Shown: one piece after another, positions 33,210 through 41,685 of the stretch | How the letters are laid out: the number at the start of each line of letters is the position of its first letter | Position numbering within the stretch: position 1 is the first letter of the stretch | NCBI GenBank assembly: GCA_963829955.1 | Contig: CAWHKS010000002.1 | Span: 147,526-211,525, forward strand | DNA from: DASTFY01 sp963829955 | GTDB lineage: Bacteria; Actinomycetota; Acidimicrobiia; Acidimicrobiales; Ilumatobacteraceae | Length of the DNA stretch: 64,000 bases | Direction: 5' to 3' | Notes under the pieces: model-generated | What the model saw: the letters and a program-made list of their open reading frames with translations, nothing else | Told to the model about the DNA's origin: nothing | The model's database searches: none | Translations under genes and position numbers: made by a program

Positions 33210-34499
33210 TCACCGGCCGCTGAGCGCGGCGATTTCCTTGATCTTGCTGAAAGGGATATCGCGGTCGACGCGGGGCTCCGAGGGCAGGCCCAACACCCGC
33301 TCGCCGATGATGTTGCGTTGGATCTCGTCGGACCCGCCGGCGATGCGGTAGCCCGGCGCGCCGAGCACGTGGTCGTTCCAGGCGAACGTGCCCCACTCGC
33401 CCGTGTCCGCGGTGAGCGCCGCGCCGAGAAGGCGGCCGGCGACCGCGGAGACGGCGGTCATCGACTGCGTCCACAGCAGCTTCTCCACCGAACCCTCCGG
33501 GCCCACGGCTCGCTGCGCCGCCGCGGCCTCGGCGGCCGTGCGGGCCCGCGTCCACTCGAGGTTCCTCTCTCGGGTGTAGACGCCGGCGAGGTCCTGGCGC
33601 ACGGCGGGCTCGTCCGTGCGGTTCATCGCCCGGGCGAGGCCGAGCAGGTCCTGGAAGTCCCCGCCCCGGCGTCCCGACGATCCGCTCGTCTCCCGCTCGA
33701 AGCCGAGCACCGTCAGCGCCACCTTCCAACCGTCCCCGACCGGACCGATGCGCAGCTCGTCGGCGATCGACGTGTGATCGAAGAACACCTCGTTGAAGGA
33801 GGCACCGCCGTTCATCTGCTTGATGGGACGCACCTCCAGGCCGGGGCTGGGGATGGGCACCAGGAACGCCGTGAGCCCCGCGTGCTTGGGGACGTCCGGG
33901 TCGGTCCGGCAGATGGCGAGGCCCCAGGGCGAGATACGGGCGTTGGACGTCCAGACCTTCTGTCCGTCGAGCACCCAGTGGTCGCCGTCGCGGACGGCGC
34001 GGGTCGCCAGACCGGCCAGGTCGCTCCCGGCGCCCGGCTCCGAGAAGAGCTGGCAGCAGAACTCGTCCGCGCGGAGGAAGCGCCGGACGAAGCGCTCCTT
34101 CTGCTCGGGTGTGCCGTAAACGGCGATCGTGGGGGCGACGAGGTGGGTCGTCACCGCGAACAGCTCATGATCGTTCGGCACGTCGTAGCCGGCTTCGAGC
34201 TCGGTGAAGGCACGATCGTGGGTGGGCGTCAGCCCCGCGCCGCCGTACTCGACGGGCGCCGCGATGGCACCGAACCCCGCGTCCAGCTTCTCGTGGTGCC
34301 AGGCCACGTGCTCGGCGAGGAGCGCCAACTCGACCTCGGGCTCGAGGTCGTGGAAGACGGTGACGTCGAACTCGCCCTCGCCCCAATGACGGGTACCGGC
34401 CTTCCGGGGCGGCCGCACCGAGCGCAGCCACTGCCCGGCCCGCGCCGCGAACGTCGCCACGTCCTCGATATGCAAGGGGCCTTCGATCTGCTCTGACAC
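33210..34499 (-). CDS. Acyl-CoA dehydrogenase
   Basis: A 429-residue flavoprotein of the ACAD family. QLFSEPGAGSDLAGLATRAVRDGDHWVLDGQKVWTS is the FAD-binding/substrate segment. FNEVFFDHTSIADELRIGPVGDGWKVA follows, and APGYRIAGGSDEIQRNIIGERVLGLPSEPR is the C-terminal signature. The catalytic Glu position typical of steroid-type FadE26/28-like members is not clear. It would oxidise an acyl-CoA to its 2-enoyl form. GTG 34499 has GGGAGGAG 11 bases upstream. The F420 enzyme at 34575 diverges from it. Confidence 0.88.
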   Translation of the reverse strand: MSEQIEGPLHIEDVATFAARAGQWLRSVRPPRKAGTRHWGEGEFDVTVFHDLEPEVELALLAEHVAWHHEKLDAGFGAIAAPVEYGGAGLTPTHDRAFTELEAGYDVPNDHELFAVTTHLVAPTIAVYGTPEQKERFVRRFLRADEFCCQLFSEPGAGSDLAGLATRAVRDGDHWVLDGQKVWTSNARISPWGLAICRTDPDVPKHAGLTAFLVPIPSPGLEVRPIKQMNGGASFNEVFFDHTSIADELRIGPVGDGWKVALTVLGFERETSGSSGRRGGDFQDLLGLARAMNRTDEPAVRQDLAGVYTRERNLEWTRARTAAEAAAAQRAVGPEGSVEKLLWTQSMTAVSAVAGRLLGAALTADTGEWGTFAWNDHVLGAPGYRIAGGSDEIQRNIIGERVLGLPSEPRVDRDIPFSKIKEIAALSGR

Positions 34500-34558
34500 G
34501 TGATCCGGCGCTCCTCCCGGCTCCCGCGCTGCCGCTGCGGGCCAACAACTGTTCTCCG

Positions 34559-34566
34559 ACTATAGT
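34559..34566 (+). promoter_or_regulatory. Palindromic ACTATAGT with a -10-like TATAGT
   Basis: ACTATAGT is a perfect eight-base palindrome in the 75-base divergent gap. TATAGT (34561-34566) ends eight bases before the GTG at 34575. With that spacing transcription would begin at or next to the start codon, so the F420 gene is probably translated from a leaderless mRNA. No ribosome site is visible. Confidence 0.45.
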
Positions 34567-34574
34567 AACTGAGC

Positions 34575-35486
34575 GTGATGCAGGTGGGCCTGAGCTTGCC
34601 GCAGCTGGGGGGCCAGGTCACGCGGGGCGTCCTGCAGGGGTTTTGCGAGCGCGCCGAGGAGCTGGGGTTTCGCGGGTTCTGGGTGCAGCAGCACCTCTTC
34701 TACCCGCGCCACCCGATCTCGGGGTACGCCGCCCGCCCGGGCCTCGCTATCCCGGAGCGGTACCGCAGCATCATGGCGCCGCTGGAGACGCTCGGCGCCG
34801 CCGCGGCCTGGACGTCGGAGGCGACCCTCGGCACCAGCGTCCTGGTGGCCGGGTACCACCGCCCGGTCGATCTGGCGCAGCGGCTGTCCACCCTCGACAT
34901 CCTCTCGGAGGGCCGCCTCGTCGTGGGCTTCAGCGTCGGCTGGTCGGACGACGAGCACGCGCAGATGGACGTCGATCCCCGCACGCGGGGCGCGCGCTGC
35001 GACGAGCTCGTCGACGCGCTGGTCGCCTGTTGGGGTCCAGATCCGGTGTCGTTCGAGGGTCGGTTCTTTTCGATCCCCGAGGCCGACGTCCGTCCCAAGC
35101 CGTTCCAGGATCCCCGCCCGCGGCTGATGTCGGGCATGCGCTCGGAGGCGGGGCTGCGGCGCACGGCGGAGCGCTTCGACATCTGGACGCCCGCGTCCGG
35201 GACGCTCGAGGAGCACGTGGAGATCCTGGGCCGCCTCGCCGAGATGCGGCCCGAGCACCTCCCGCCGCTCCAGATGTACCGCAACATGTTCGTGCAGCCG
35301 CCCGTGGCGGTCGGGAACCTCCGCACGCTGTCGATCGACGAGCTGGCGGAGCAGGTGGCCGCCTCGGCCGCCGCCGGGGTGGTGGCGGTGATCCTCGACG
35401 CCAACTTCTGGTCCGAGGTCTCCAGCCCCGAGGCCTGGCTGGCGCTACCGGACCGCCTCGCTCCGGCTCTCGCCGCCGCCCGGTGA
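34575..35486 (+). CDS. LLM-class F420-dependent oxidoreductase
   Basis: A 303-residue luciferase-like enzyme. MQVGLSLPQLGGQVTRGVLQ opens the barrel, with STLDILSEGRLVVGFSVGW (phosphate loop), PRLMSGMRSEAGLRRTAERF and FVQPPVAVG. It is distant from the TIGR03621 members above. GTG 34575 or ATG 34578 starts it. It overlaps the HAD gene by four bases, so the pair is coupled. The substrate is unknown. Confidence 0.82.
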   Translation: MMQVGLSLPQLGGQVTRGVLQGFCERAEELGFRGFWVQQHLFYPRHPISGYAARPGLAIPERYRSIMAPLETLGAAAAWTSEATLGTSVLVAGYHRPVDLAQRLSTLDILSEGRLVVGFSVGWSDDEHAQMDVDPRTRGARCDELVDALVACWGPDPVSFEGRFFSIPEADVRPKPFQDPRPRLMSGMRSEAGLRRTAERFDIWTPASGTLEEHVEILGRLAEMRPEHLPPLQMYRNMFVQPPVAVGNLRTLSIDELAEQVAASAAAGVVAVILDANFWSEVSSPEAWLALPDRLAPALAAAR

Positions 35487-36298
35487 CCCGGCTGCTCGCC
35501 CTCGACGTCGACGGCACGCTGCTGACCTCGGCCGAGGCGCTGACCGACCGGAACCGGCGGGCCCTCACCCGGGCCGAGGGCGCCGGTTGGCACGTGGCCT
35601 TGGTGACCGGCCGCCCGTTGCCGATCGCCCTGCCGGTGGTGCACGACCTCGGTCTCGGCCGGTACGTGGTAGCGGCCAACGGCGCCACCGTGGCCGACAC
35701 CGGCACCGGCACCGTGCTCTACCAGGCCAGCCTGCCCGGACCGGTGGCCGTGGACGCCATCCTGCGTGCTCGGCGCGCCGTGCCCGGCCTGGGGCTCGCG
35801 GTGACGACGGCGACGGGCTTCTTCCGGGAGGCGGGGTTCGAGACGCTCGCCCCGCTCTCGCGGACGGAGGGCGTGGCCGTCGCCGACGCCCTGCCCGACC
35901 CGACCGAGGCGGTCCACAGCGTCGTGGTGTTCGTCGACGGGCTCGACTCGCTCGCGCTCTTGGCCGAGATCACTCCGGTGCTCCCCGAGGGCGTGGCGGT
36001 GACCCCGTCCGGACTGCCCGGCAGCGTCGAGCTCACCGCGCCCGGCGTGCACAAGGGGCGGGGCCTGGTCGAGCTGAGCGAGCGGCTCGGACTCCACCGG
36101 AAGCAGGTCGTGGCGTTCGGCGACGGGCTCAACGACCACGAGATGCTGACCTGGGCCGGGCTCGGTGTCGCCATGGGGAACGCCGGCCCGGAGACCAAGG
36201 CAGTGGCGGACGAGGTGACGGCCAGCAACGACGAAGATGGGGTAGCCATCGTCGTCGAGCGGCTGCTGGCCGAGCACGCCGGGGAGGGAGAGCGATGA
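35483..36298 (+). CDS. HAD-superfamily hydrolase, Cof-type
   Basis: A 271-residue HAD IIB (Cof-like) phosphatase. LLALDVDGTLLTS is motif I, VALVTGRP motif II, VHKGRGLVELSERLGL motif III lysine, and VAFGDGLNDHEMLTWAGLGVAMGNA motif IV with cap. It dephosphorylates sugar phosphates or similar small molecules. The GTG overlaps the F420 gene stop by four bases and its own stop overlaps the ThuA-like ATG by four bases. Confidence 0.85.
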   Translation: MTRLLALDVDGTLLTSAEALTDRNRRALTRAEGAGWHVALVTGRPLPIALPVVHDLGLGRYVVAANGATVADTGTGTVLYQASLPGPVAVDAILRARRAVPGLGLAVTTATGFFREAGFETLAPLSRTEGVAVADALPDPTEAVHSVVVFVDGLDSLALLAEITPVLPEGVAVTPSGLPGSVELTAPGVHKGRGLVELSERLGLHRKQVVAFGDGLNDHEMLTWAGLGVAMGNAGPETKAVADEVTASNDEDGVAIVVERLLAEHAGEGER

Positions 36299-37095
36299 AG
36301 CACGCGACCGGCCGGGTCGATGCACTGCTGGTGTGCGGGGGCAAGTGGCATGACTTCGACTTCGCGCGGCTGGAGCTGTTGAAGCTGCTCGCCGAGGACG
36401 ACAGGGTTCGGGTGCAAGTGGCATCCGACTACCGGGATGTCGACGCGCTGAGCCCGGGCGATTTCCTCGTCACCTACACGTGCGACGTGAGACCCGACCT
36501 GGAGCAGCAGGAAGCGCTTCGGGCGTGGGTGGAGGCAGGCGGCCACTGGCTCGCGCTGCACGGGACCAACAACGCCATCGACCCGCCGCCGGAGCTCGGG
36601 CAGAGCCCGTTCACCACCCCGCGCGCGTTTCCGATGTTTGCGGACACCCTTGGCAGCCAGTTCCTTTCCCATCCCACGATCGAGCCGTACACGGTCACCG
36701 TCTCCCCCGGGGCGGAGGAGGACCCACTCGTGGCCGGCATCGGTACCTTCGAGGTCAAGGACGAGCTCTACCTCTGCGAGTACCACGGTCAGATCGAGCC
36801 CCTCCTGGAGACCCGCTGGACGGGAACCACTCGTGGCTTCGCCGAAGCGTCCTGGCCCGACGACGAGCCCCGCCTGGTCATGTACCGGCGGCCGTTGGGT
36901 GAGGGTTGCGTGCTCTACCTGACGCTCGGACACTGCCGAGGGCACTACGACATGGTCGCTCCGCCGCACCGCGGGAGCTGGTGGCCGACCGTCGATCGAT
37001 GGGCTTGGGAGCGGCCCGAGTTCTACGAGCTCCTGCGGCGGGGCCTGCGGTGGGCGACCGAGGGCTCCGACGGGATCAGTACCGGCGGGAGCTGA
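36295..37095 (+). CDS. ThuA-like (class I amidotransferase-fold) protein
   Basis: A 266-residue ThuA/trehalose-utilisation-family protein. VDALLVCGGKWHDFDFARLELL, RAWVEAGGHWLALHGTNNAI, FPMFADTLGSQFLSHP and LYLTLGHCRGHYDM are the family blocks, with LHG at the usual nucleophile elbow. ThuA proteins are implicated in sugar catabolism, but this subfamily is uncharacterised. Its 3' end overlaps the convergent CoA-binding gene by 20 bases. Confidence 0.78.
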   Translation: MKHATGRVDALLVCGGKWHDFDFARLELLKLLAEDDRVRVQVASDYRDVDALSPGDFLVTYTCDVRPDLEQQEALRAWVEAGGHWLALHGTNNAIDPPPELGQSPFTTPRAFPMFADTLGSQFLSHPTIEPYTVTVSPGAEEDPLVAGIGTFEVKDELYLCEYHGQIEPLLETRWTGTTRGFAEASWPDDEPRLVMYRRPLGEGCVLYLTLGHCRGHYDMVAPPHRGSWWPTVDRWAWERPEFYELLRRGLRWATEGSDGISTGGS

Positions 37096-37582
37096 TGACG
37101 CCGGTGTCGAAGCCGGCGAGGTGCAGCCCGCCGTGGAAGCGGGCGTGCTCGATCTTCAGGCAGCGGTCGGCCACGACGGTCAGCCCGGCGTCGTGGGCCT
37201 TCTGCGCGGCGCCGTCGTGCCGGAGCCCGAGCTGGAACCACAGCGTCTTGGCGCCGGCGGCGATGGCCTCGTCGGCCACGGTCGGCAGATCGTCGACCCG
37301 GCGGAAGGCATCGACCAGATCGGGGATCTCGGGCAGGGCGTCCAGGCTCGGGTAGACGGGCAGCCCGAGGATCTCGGTGCCCTCCGGCAGCGTGGGGTTC
37401 ACGAGGTACAGCCGGAAGTCGGAGTCGGCACGGAGATAGGTCAACACGAAGTAGCTGGACCGGGCTGGGTTCGGCGAAGCGCCGACCATCGCCACCGAGC
37501 CGGTGCGCTGCAGGATGCGCTGGCGCTCGGGCGCACCGGGGTTGACCCAGGTGGTCGATCGTGTCGCGGATTGGGTCGTCAT
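37076..37582 (-). CDS. CoA-binding domain protein
   Basis: A 168-residue Rossmann CoA-binding protein. RTGSVAMVGASPNPARSSYFVLTYLRA is the nucleotide loop, VNPTLPEGTEILGLPVYPSLDALPEIPDLVDAFR the middle, and WFQLGLRHDGAAQKAHDAGLTVVADRCLKIEH the C-terminal signature. These small proteins have been reported in various actinobacteria without clear function. Its ATG (37582-37580) overlaps the stop of an upstream 33-residue ORF by ATGA. Confidence 0.82.
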   Translation of the reverse strand: MTTQSATRSTTWVNPGAPERQRILQRTGSVAMVGASPNPARSSYFVLTYLRADSDFRLYLVNPTLPEGTEILGLPVYPSLDALPEIPDLVDAFRRVDDLPTVADEAIAAGAKTLWFQLGLRHDGAAQKAHDAGLTVVADRCLKIEHARFHGGLHLAGFDTGVISSRRY

Positions 37583-37680
37583 GCCGGTACCTCTCGGGGG
37601 CTGCGTCCCCGGACCCCATTGCCTGCCGGCTCGCTATCGCTCGCTCGGCTGGCTCGCCCTCGCTCGCTGCGCTCGCTCAT
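37579..37680 (-). CDS. 33-residue repeat-encoded ORF, second copy
   Basis: Opens MSERSERGRASRASDSE and ends SPREVPA. It is the second of two near-identical ORFs in a 98-bp tandem duplication. Its ATG overlaps the TGA of the first copy, and its own TGA overlaps the ATG of the CoA-binding gene. Low-complexity Arg/Ser composition suggests it may be a translational bridge or repeat-element by-product, not a functional protein. Confidence 0.45.
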   Translation of the reverse strand: MSERSERGRASRASDSEPAGNGVRGRSPREVPA

Positions 37681-37776
37681 GCCGGTACCTCTCGGGGGCT
37701 GCGCCCCCGGACCCCATCGCCTGCCGGCTCGCTATCGCTCGCTCGGCTGGCCGGCCCTCGCTCGCTGCGCTCGCTC
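37581..37776. repeat. 98-bp tandem direct repeat, two copies
   Basis: Units 37581-37678 and 37679-37776 differ at about four positions. They fill the whole gap between the metY stop and the CoA-binding start. Each unit contains a GC-rich hairpin (GGGGGCTGCGCCCCC in one copy, GGGGGCTGCGTCCCC in the other) and runs of CGAGCGAG. A third partial ATGCCG follows. The sequence resembles the GAGCGAGCGCAGCGAGCGAG intergenic elements seen in other actinobacterial genomes. Confidence 0.8.
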
Positions 37777-37778
37777 AT
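37677..37778 (-). CDS. 33-residue repeat-encoded ORF, first copy
   Basis: Opens MSERSERGPASRASDSE and ends SPREVPA, differing from the downstream copy at a Pro/Arg and an Asp/Asn. Its ATG overlaps the metY TGA (ATGA). Together with its twin it joins metY to the CoA-binding gene as an unbroken series of overlapping ATGA junctions. Whether it is translated is unknown. Confidence 0.45.
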   Translation of the reverse strand: MSERSERGPASRASDSEPAGDGVRGRSPREVPA

Positions 37779-39118
37779 GCCGTTGCCGTGCGCAATGCCT
37801 GGTCCAGGTCGCGGCAGATGTCGTCGGCGTCCTCGATCCCGACCGAGAGGCGGATGAGCTCGGGTGACACGCCCGCGCCCGCCAGGGCGTCGTCGTCGAG
37901 CTGGGCGTGGGTCGTGCTGGCCGGATGGATGACGAGGGTCTTCGCGTCGCCCACGTTGGCAAGGTGGCTGGCCAGCTGCACGCCCTCGATGAAGCGCTCG
38001 CCGGCCTTGCGACCGCCCTCCACTCCGAACGAGAACACCGCGCCTGGCCCCGCCGGCAGATAGCGCTGGGCCCGGTCGTACCACGGCGACGAGGCCAGGC
38101 CGGCGTAGGCGACCCAGCTCACCGCCGGGTGCCCCTCCAAGAACGCGGACACGATGCGGGCGTTCTCGACGTGGACCTCCATCCGCAGCGGCAGGGTCTC
38201 GAGACCGAGCAGGAAGAGGAAGGCGTTGAACGGCGACATGGTCGCCCCCACGTCCCGGAGCTGCTCGGCCCGCAGGCGCGTGAGGTAGCCGTACTCTGCG
38301 AAGTTCCCCCACCAGGACAGCCCGCCGTACGACGCCACCGGCTCGGTCATGAGCGGGAACTTCCCGTTGGCCCAGTTGAACCGGCCGGACTCGACGACCA
38401 CGCCGCCGATGGACGTCCCGTGGCCGCCGAGGAACTTGGTGGCGGAGTGGACGACGATGTCGGCCCCGTGCTCGATGGGCCGGCAGAGGGCCGGGGTGGC
38501 CAGCGTGGCGTCGACCACGAGCGGGATGTCGTGCTCGTGGGCGACCTCGGCCAGGCCGGCCAGGTCGGACACGGACCCGGACGGGTTGCCAATGACCTCC
38601 GTGTAGATGGCCTTCGTGGTCGGGCCGACGGCGGCGGCGAAGGCGTCGGGCTCGTCACGGTCGACGAACGTCGTGTCGATTCCGAGGCGGCGCAGCGTCA
38701 CGTCCAGCAGGGTCCGCGTCCCGCCGTAGAGCCGGGACGACGCCACGAGGTGCTCGCCGGCGCCGGCCAGGCCGATGAACACCAGCAGCTCGGCGGCCTG
38801 CCCGCTCGCCGTGGCGACCGCGCCGAGGCCGCCCTCGAGGCTGGCCATCCGCTCCTCGAACGCAGCGACCGTCGGGTTGGCGATGCGGCTGTAGATGTTG
38901 CCGAACTTCTGCAGCGCGAACAGCGTCTGGGCGTCGAGTGCGTCCTCGAACACGAAGCTCGTTGTCTGGTAGATGGGCACCGCCCGGGCGCCCGTCGCCG
39001 GATCGGGCCGTCCGCCCGCGTGCACCGACCGGGTGCGGAACCCATAGCCCTCGGGCGAGGCCCCGCCGATCCCCATGTCCGCGCCGGGGTCCATCCCGGC
39101 GTCCATCCCGGCGTCCAT
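37775..39118 (-). CDS. metY: O-acetylhomoserine aminocarboxypropyltransferase (MetY-type)
   Basis: A 447-residue PLP enzyme of the Cys/Met metabolism family. VPIYQTTSFVFEDALDAQTLF, GNIYSRIANPTVAAFEERMA, ASGQAAELLVF, VVDATLATPALCRPIEHGAD (Asp203) and HSATKFLGGHG (PLP Lys228) are present. It would make homocysteine from O-acetylhomoserine and sulfide, a direct sulfhydrylation route to methionine. The N-terminus MDAGMDAGMDPGADMG contains several possible ATGs in a small repeat, so the true start may be up to 15 residues later. It is joined to the 33-residue ORFs downstream. Confidence 0.88.
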   Translation of the reverse strand: MDAGMDAGMDPGADMGIGGASPEGYGFRTRSVHAGGRPDPATGARAVPIYQTTSFVFEDALDAQTLFALQKFGNIYSRIANPTVAAFEERMASLEGGLGAVATASGQAAELLVFIGLAGAGEHLVASSRLYGGTRTLLDVTLRRLGIDTTFVDRDEPDAFAAAVGPTTKAIYTEVIGNPSGSVSDLAGLAEVAHEHDIPLVVDATLATPALCRPIEHGADIVVHSATKFLGGHGTSIGGVVVESGRFNWANGKFPLMTEPVASYGGLSWWGNFAEYGYLTRLRAEQLRDVGATMSPFNAFLFLLGLETLPLRMEVHVENARIVSAFLEGHPAVSWVAYAGLASSPWYDRAQRYLPAGPGAVFSFGVEGGRKAGERFIEGVQLASHLANVGDAKTLVIHPASTTHAQLDDDALAGAGVSPELIRLSVGIEDADDICRDLDQALRTATA

Positions 39119-39133
39119 CGGAGCAACGTACCG

Positions 39134-40129
39134 TCAGGCGACGGCTCGGCGGAAAGCCCACGCCGCGGCGGCCACAGGTTCCAGGACGCCACGGGGGTCC
39201 TGGCCGATGTAGGCCACGCCCACGCTGGTCGCTCCGTGCTGGCGGGCCAGGCCGGCCAGCTGCCGTCCGATCTCCTCGATCGTGCCCGTCACGAGGAGGG
39301 CGTCCAGCACGCGATCGTCGATGACCGCGCGGGCCGGGCCGTCGTCTCCCTCAGCGAGCGCCATCGCCGCGCGCGCCGCGGCGTCCGGATTCACCCCGAG
39401 CATCGACGACGTCCGCGCTGGACCGTCGGTGAACGCATACACGAGCTTGGGGCGGATCGCCTCCGCCTCGTCTCCGTTGAACGCCACGTTGGGGTAGATG
39501 GCGGCGGCGACGGGACGCCGCCAGCGCGCCCACTCCAGCGTCGTCGCCGTCATGGGCAGCGGGACGCCGCCGAGGAACACGCCATCGGCCACCTCGGAGG
39601 CGAGGCGGTTGAGCCGCTCACCCCGGGCGCCGATGAAGATCGGGACGTCCGGAGCCCGGATGGCGTGGGGCGGCACCGTGTACCCGTCGGTCGAGGTGCC
39701 GCACAGCACCGCCCGCGCGATGCGCACGGCTTCGGTCACGCGCGTGTAGGGCTGCTCGCGCTCGACGCCGACCGGCCCGAGTGCCAGGCCGCCACCGGCA
39801 CCCAGACCGAGCACCACCCGGCCCGGCGCCAGCTCGGCCAGCGTGCCGAAGGCCGATGCCGTGGCCGCCGGGTGGCGCAGATAGGGGTTGGTGACGGCAA
39901 CCCCGAGCCCCACTGTGGACGTGCGGGGCGCGGCGGCGGCCAGGGTGACGACCGGGTCGCGCGCCGGGCCTTCGTCGCCGAACCACACCTCGTCGAGGCC
40001 GGCGCTCTCCGCCTCGACGACCACGTCGGCCAGTGTCCCCGCGTCGTGGTCGGGGAACAACCACAAGCCGAAGCCAGGTTTGTCGGCCGAGTTGATCCGC
40101 GACGCGGACGACGCAGACGACGCGGACAT
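39134..40129 (-). CDS. LLM-class F420-dependent oxidoreductase
   Basis: A 331-residue luciferase-like enzyme. GFGLWLFPDHDAGTLADVVVEAE, EVWFGDEGPARDP, VGLGVAVTNPYLRHPAATASAFGTLAELAPGRVVLGLGAGGG and PIFIGARGERLNRLASEVADG are visible. It shares TNPYLRHP and GLGAGG with the gene at 41686, so the two are related. A low-complexity SASSASSAS leader suggests the start could be a few codons downstream. The divergent gene at 40147 is 17 bases away. Confidence 0.82.
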   Translation of the reverse strand: MSASSASSASRINSADKPGFGLWLFPDHDAGTLADVVVEAESAGLDEVWFGDEGPARDPVVTLAAAAPRTSTVGLGVAVTNPYLRHPAATASAFGTLAELAPGRVVLGLGAGGGLALGPVGVEREQPYTRVTEAVRIARAVLCGTSTDGYTVPPHAIRAPDVPIFIGARGERLNRLASEVADGVFLGGVPLPMTATTLEWARWRRPVAAAIYPNVAFNGDEAEAIRPKLVYAFTDGPARTSSMLGVNPDAAARAAMALAEGDDGPARAVIDDRVLDALLVTGTIEEIGRQLAGLARQHGATSVGVAYIGQDPRGVLEPVAAAAWAFRRAVA

Positions 40130-40146
40130 GGCGGGCGAGCCTACGG

Positions 40147-41022
40147 GTGGACCACGATGGCCCGGTGCGCCTGGGCCTGTCACCGTTCGCCTCCAGCCGG
40201 GCCGGGGTGGAGGCACTGGCCGCGCTGGGCGTGCAGGGAGGGATCGACACCCTCTGGCTGGGTGACGGGCTCCTGCACAACCCCGACTTCCCGACCTGGT
40301 CGGGCGCCATGGAGCCCGTCACCGAGCTGGCGTGGTTGGCCGGGAGGTTCCCTACGGCTCGGCTCGGTCTCAGTGCCGCGGTCCTCCCCCTGCGCGACGT
40401 GACGTGGCTGGCCAAGCAGGCCATGACGCTCGACCACGTCAGCGATGGCCGGTTCGTGCTCGCGGTGGCCCCCGGCTTCTGGGCCGCCGAGTCCGCCGCC
40501 CGCGGTCTCGACCATGCCGAGCGTGGTGTGCGCTTCGACGACGGGCTCGACGGCCTGGTCGCCGCGTTCGCCGGGGAGGCGCACGACGGGCCGTTCGTCC
40601 ATGTCCCCGCGGCCCTCGCACCCGGGCCCTCGACGGCCGGGGGTCCGCCCATCTGGCTGGCCGGAGCCCGCGCCACGATGGATCGCGTGCTCGACCGCGG
40701 GCTTCCCTTCCAGGCGTCGCGCCTCTCACCGGACGACCTCGCGCCGCTGGCCCGTCGCTGGTGGGACGGGGGCGGCGGGCTCCTCGGCGTGCGCATCCGC
40801 ATCGGGCTCGACCGCGTCGCGTCGCGGGCGGACGGTGTGGACTGGCAGGCCCTGACCGGGCCGGTCGACTTCCTGGCCACCGAACTGGCGCGCTATGCGG
40901 ACCTCAGGGTGGCCGACGTCTCGCTCATCCCGGGGCAGGACGACCGCTCGTCGTGCGCCGCCGTCGAGGCATTGGGCGAGTACGTCGTCCCGACCCTCAC
41001 CACCGTGGGCCTGCTGGGCTGA
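40147..41022 (+). CDS. LLM-class F420-dependent oxidoreductase-like protein
   Basis: A 291-residue luciferase-like protein. VRLGLSPFASSRAGVEALAALGV, DTLWLGDGLLHNP, AAVLPLRDVTWLAKQAMTLDHVSDGRFVLAVAPGFW and PIWLAGARATMDRVLDR are the family blocks. GTG 40147 is the first start; GTG 40165 would remove six residues. It diverges from the related gene at 39134, and both may share one short promoter region. Confidence 0.78.
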   Translation: MDHDGPVRLGLSPFASSRAGVEALAALGVQGGIDTLWLGDGLLHNPDFPTWSGAMEPVTELAWLAGRFPTARLGLSAAVLPLRDVTWLAKQAMTLDHVSDGRFVLAVAPGFWAAESAARGLDHAERGVRFDDGLDGLVAAFAGEAHDGPFVHVPAALAPGPSTAGGPPIWLAGARATMDRVLDRGLPFQASRLSPDDLAPLARRWWDGGGGLLGVRIRIGLDRVASRADGVDWQALTGPVDFLATELARYADLRVADVSLIPGQDDRSSCAAVEALGEYVVPTLTTVGLLG

Positions 41023-41055
41023 GCCGTACGCGCGGGGTCCTGGCGGGGCCCGACC

Positions 41056-41637
41056 TCAAGGAGTCGTGTCGCCGGGCAGGGCGTGCAGCGCGTCGTGCGG
41101 GTTCAGCGTGGTCGTCAGGCCGAGCCCGTTGGCGACGCGGTTGATGTAGTTGTAGTAGGCAACGACGTTGTTGAGATCGAGCACCTCGAGGTCACCCAGG
41201 CCCACCGAGCGCAGCCCGTCGATGTCTGCTGCGCTGACGCCGGCAGGGTCGGTCGTGAGCTGGACCGCGTGGGCGACGACGGCGTCGAGCCGCGATGAGC
41301 CGGTCCGCGCCTCGGCGGGTCCCGCTTCGATCGGCGCGATCTCGTCCGATGTCCAACCGAGCGCCAGCAGGCGATGGCGGAGCCCGGACGCGCAGTGCGC
41401 GGTGCCGTTGAGCAGCGACGTGACGAAGGCGGCCAGCACGCGCTCCTCGGCGGTCAGGTCGCTCGGGCAGCCCTCGACCACCCGGTACAACCGCAGTCGC
41501 TCCTCGACCACCTCGGGGTACAGGCTGCCCAGCATCGTGAACTCGGCCGGCTCGCCCAGCCGCGACGCCTGCCAGTCGTACGCCGCCCGCAGGACCCCGT
41601 CGCTCTCGTCCCACGGGACGGTTCGTATCCAGACCAC
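41056..41637 (-). CDS. Carboxymuconolactone-decarboxylase/AhpD-like protein
   Basis: A 193-residue AhpD-fold protein. FTMLGSLYPEVVEERLRLYRVV, LTAEERVLAAFVTSLLNGTAHCASGLRHRLLALG and LNNVVAYYNYINRVANGLGL match the family. Most active members have a CxxC ahead of the histidine; here only one Cys is present (AHCASGLRH), so thiol peroxidase activity is doubtful. GTG 41637 is the start. It diverges from the F420 gene at 41686. Confidence 0.78.
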   Translation of the reverse strand: MVWIRTVPWDESDGVLRAAYDWQASRLGEPAEFTMLGSLYPEVVEERLRLYRVVEGCPSDLTAEERVLAAFVTSLLNGTAHCASGLRHRLLALGWTSDEIAPIEAGPAEARTGSSRLDAVVAHAVQLTTDPAGVSAADIDGLRSVGLGDLEVLDLNNVVAYYNYINRVANGLGLTTTLNPHDALHALPGDTTP

Positions 41638-41685
41638 GGTGCCAATGCTCGCATGGAGCGGGCCGCGAGCTGGAGGGAGGGTGCG

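Noticed and set aside
37581..37776. CRISPR-like array
   Set aside because: Only two adjacent 98-bp units without spacers; it is a tandem duplication.
37907..40402. 831-codon plus-strand open frame
   Set aside because: It is a high-GC shadow of metY and the LLM gene, with Arg/Gly/Pro-rich composition and no domain.
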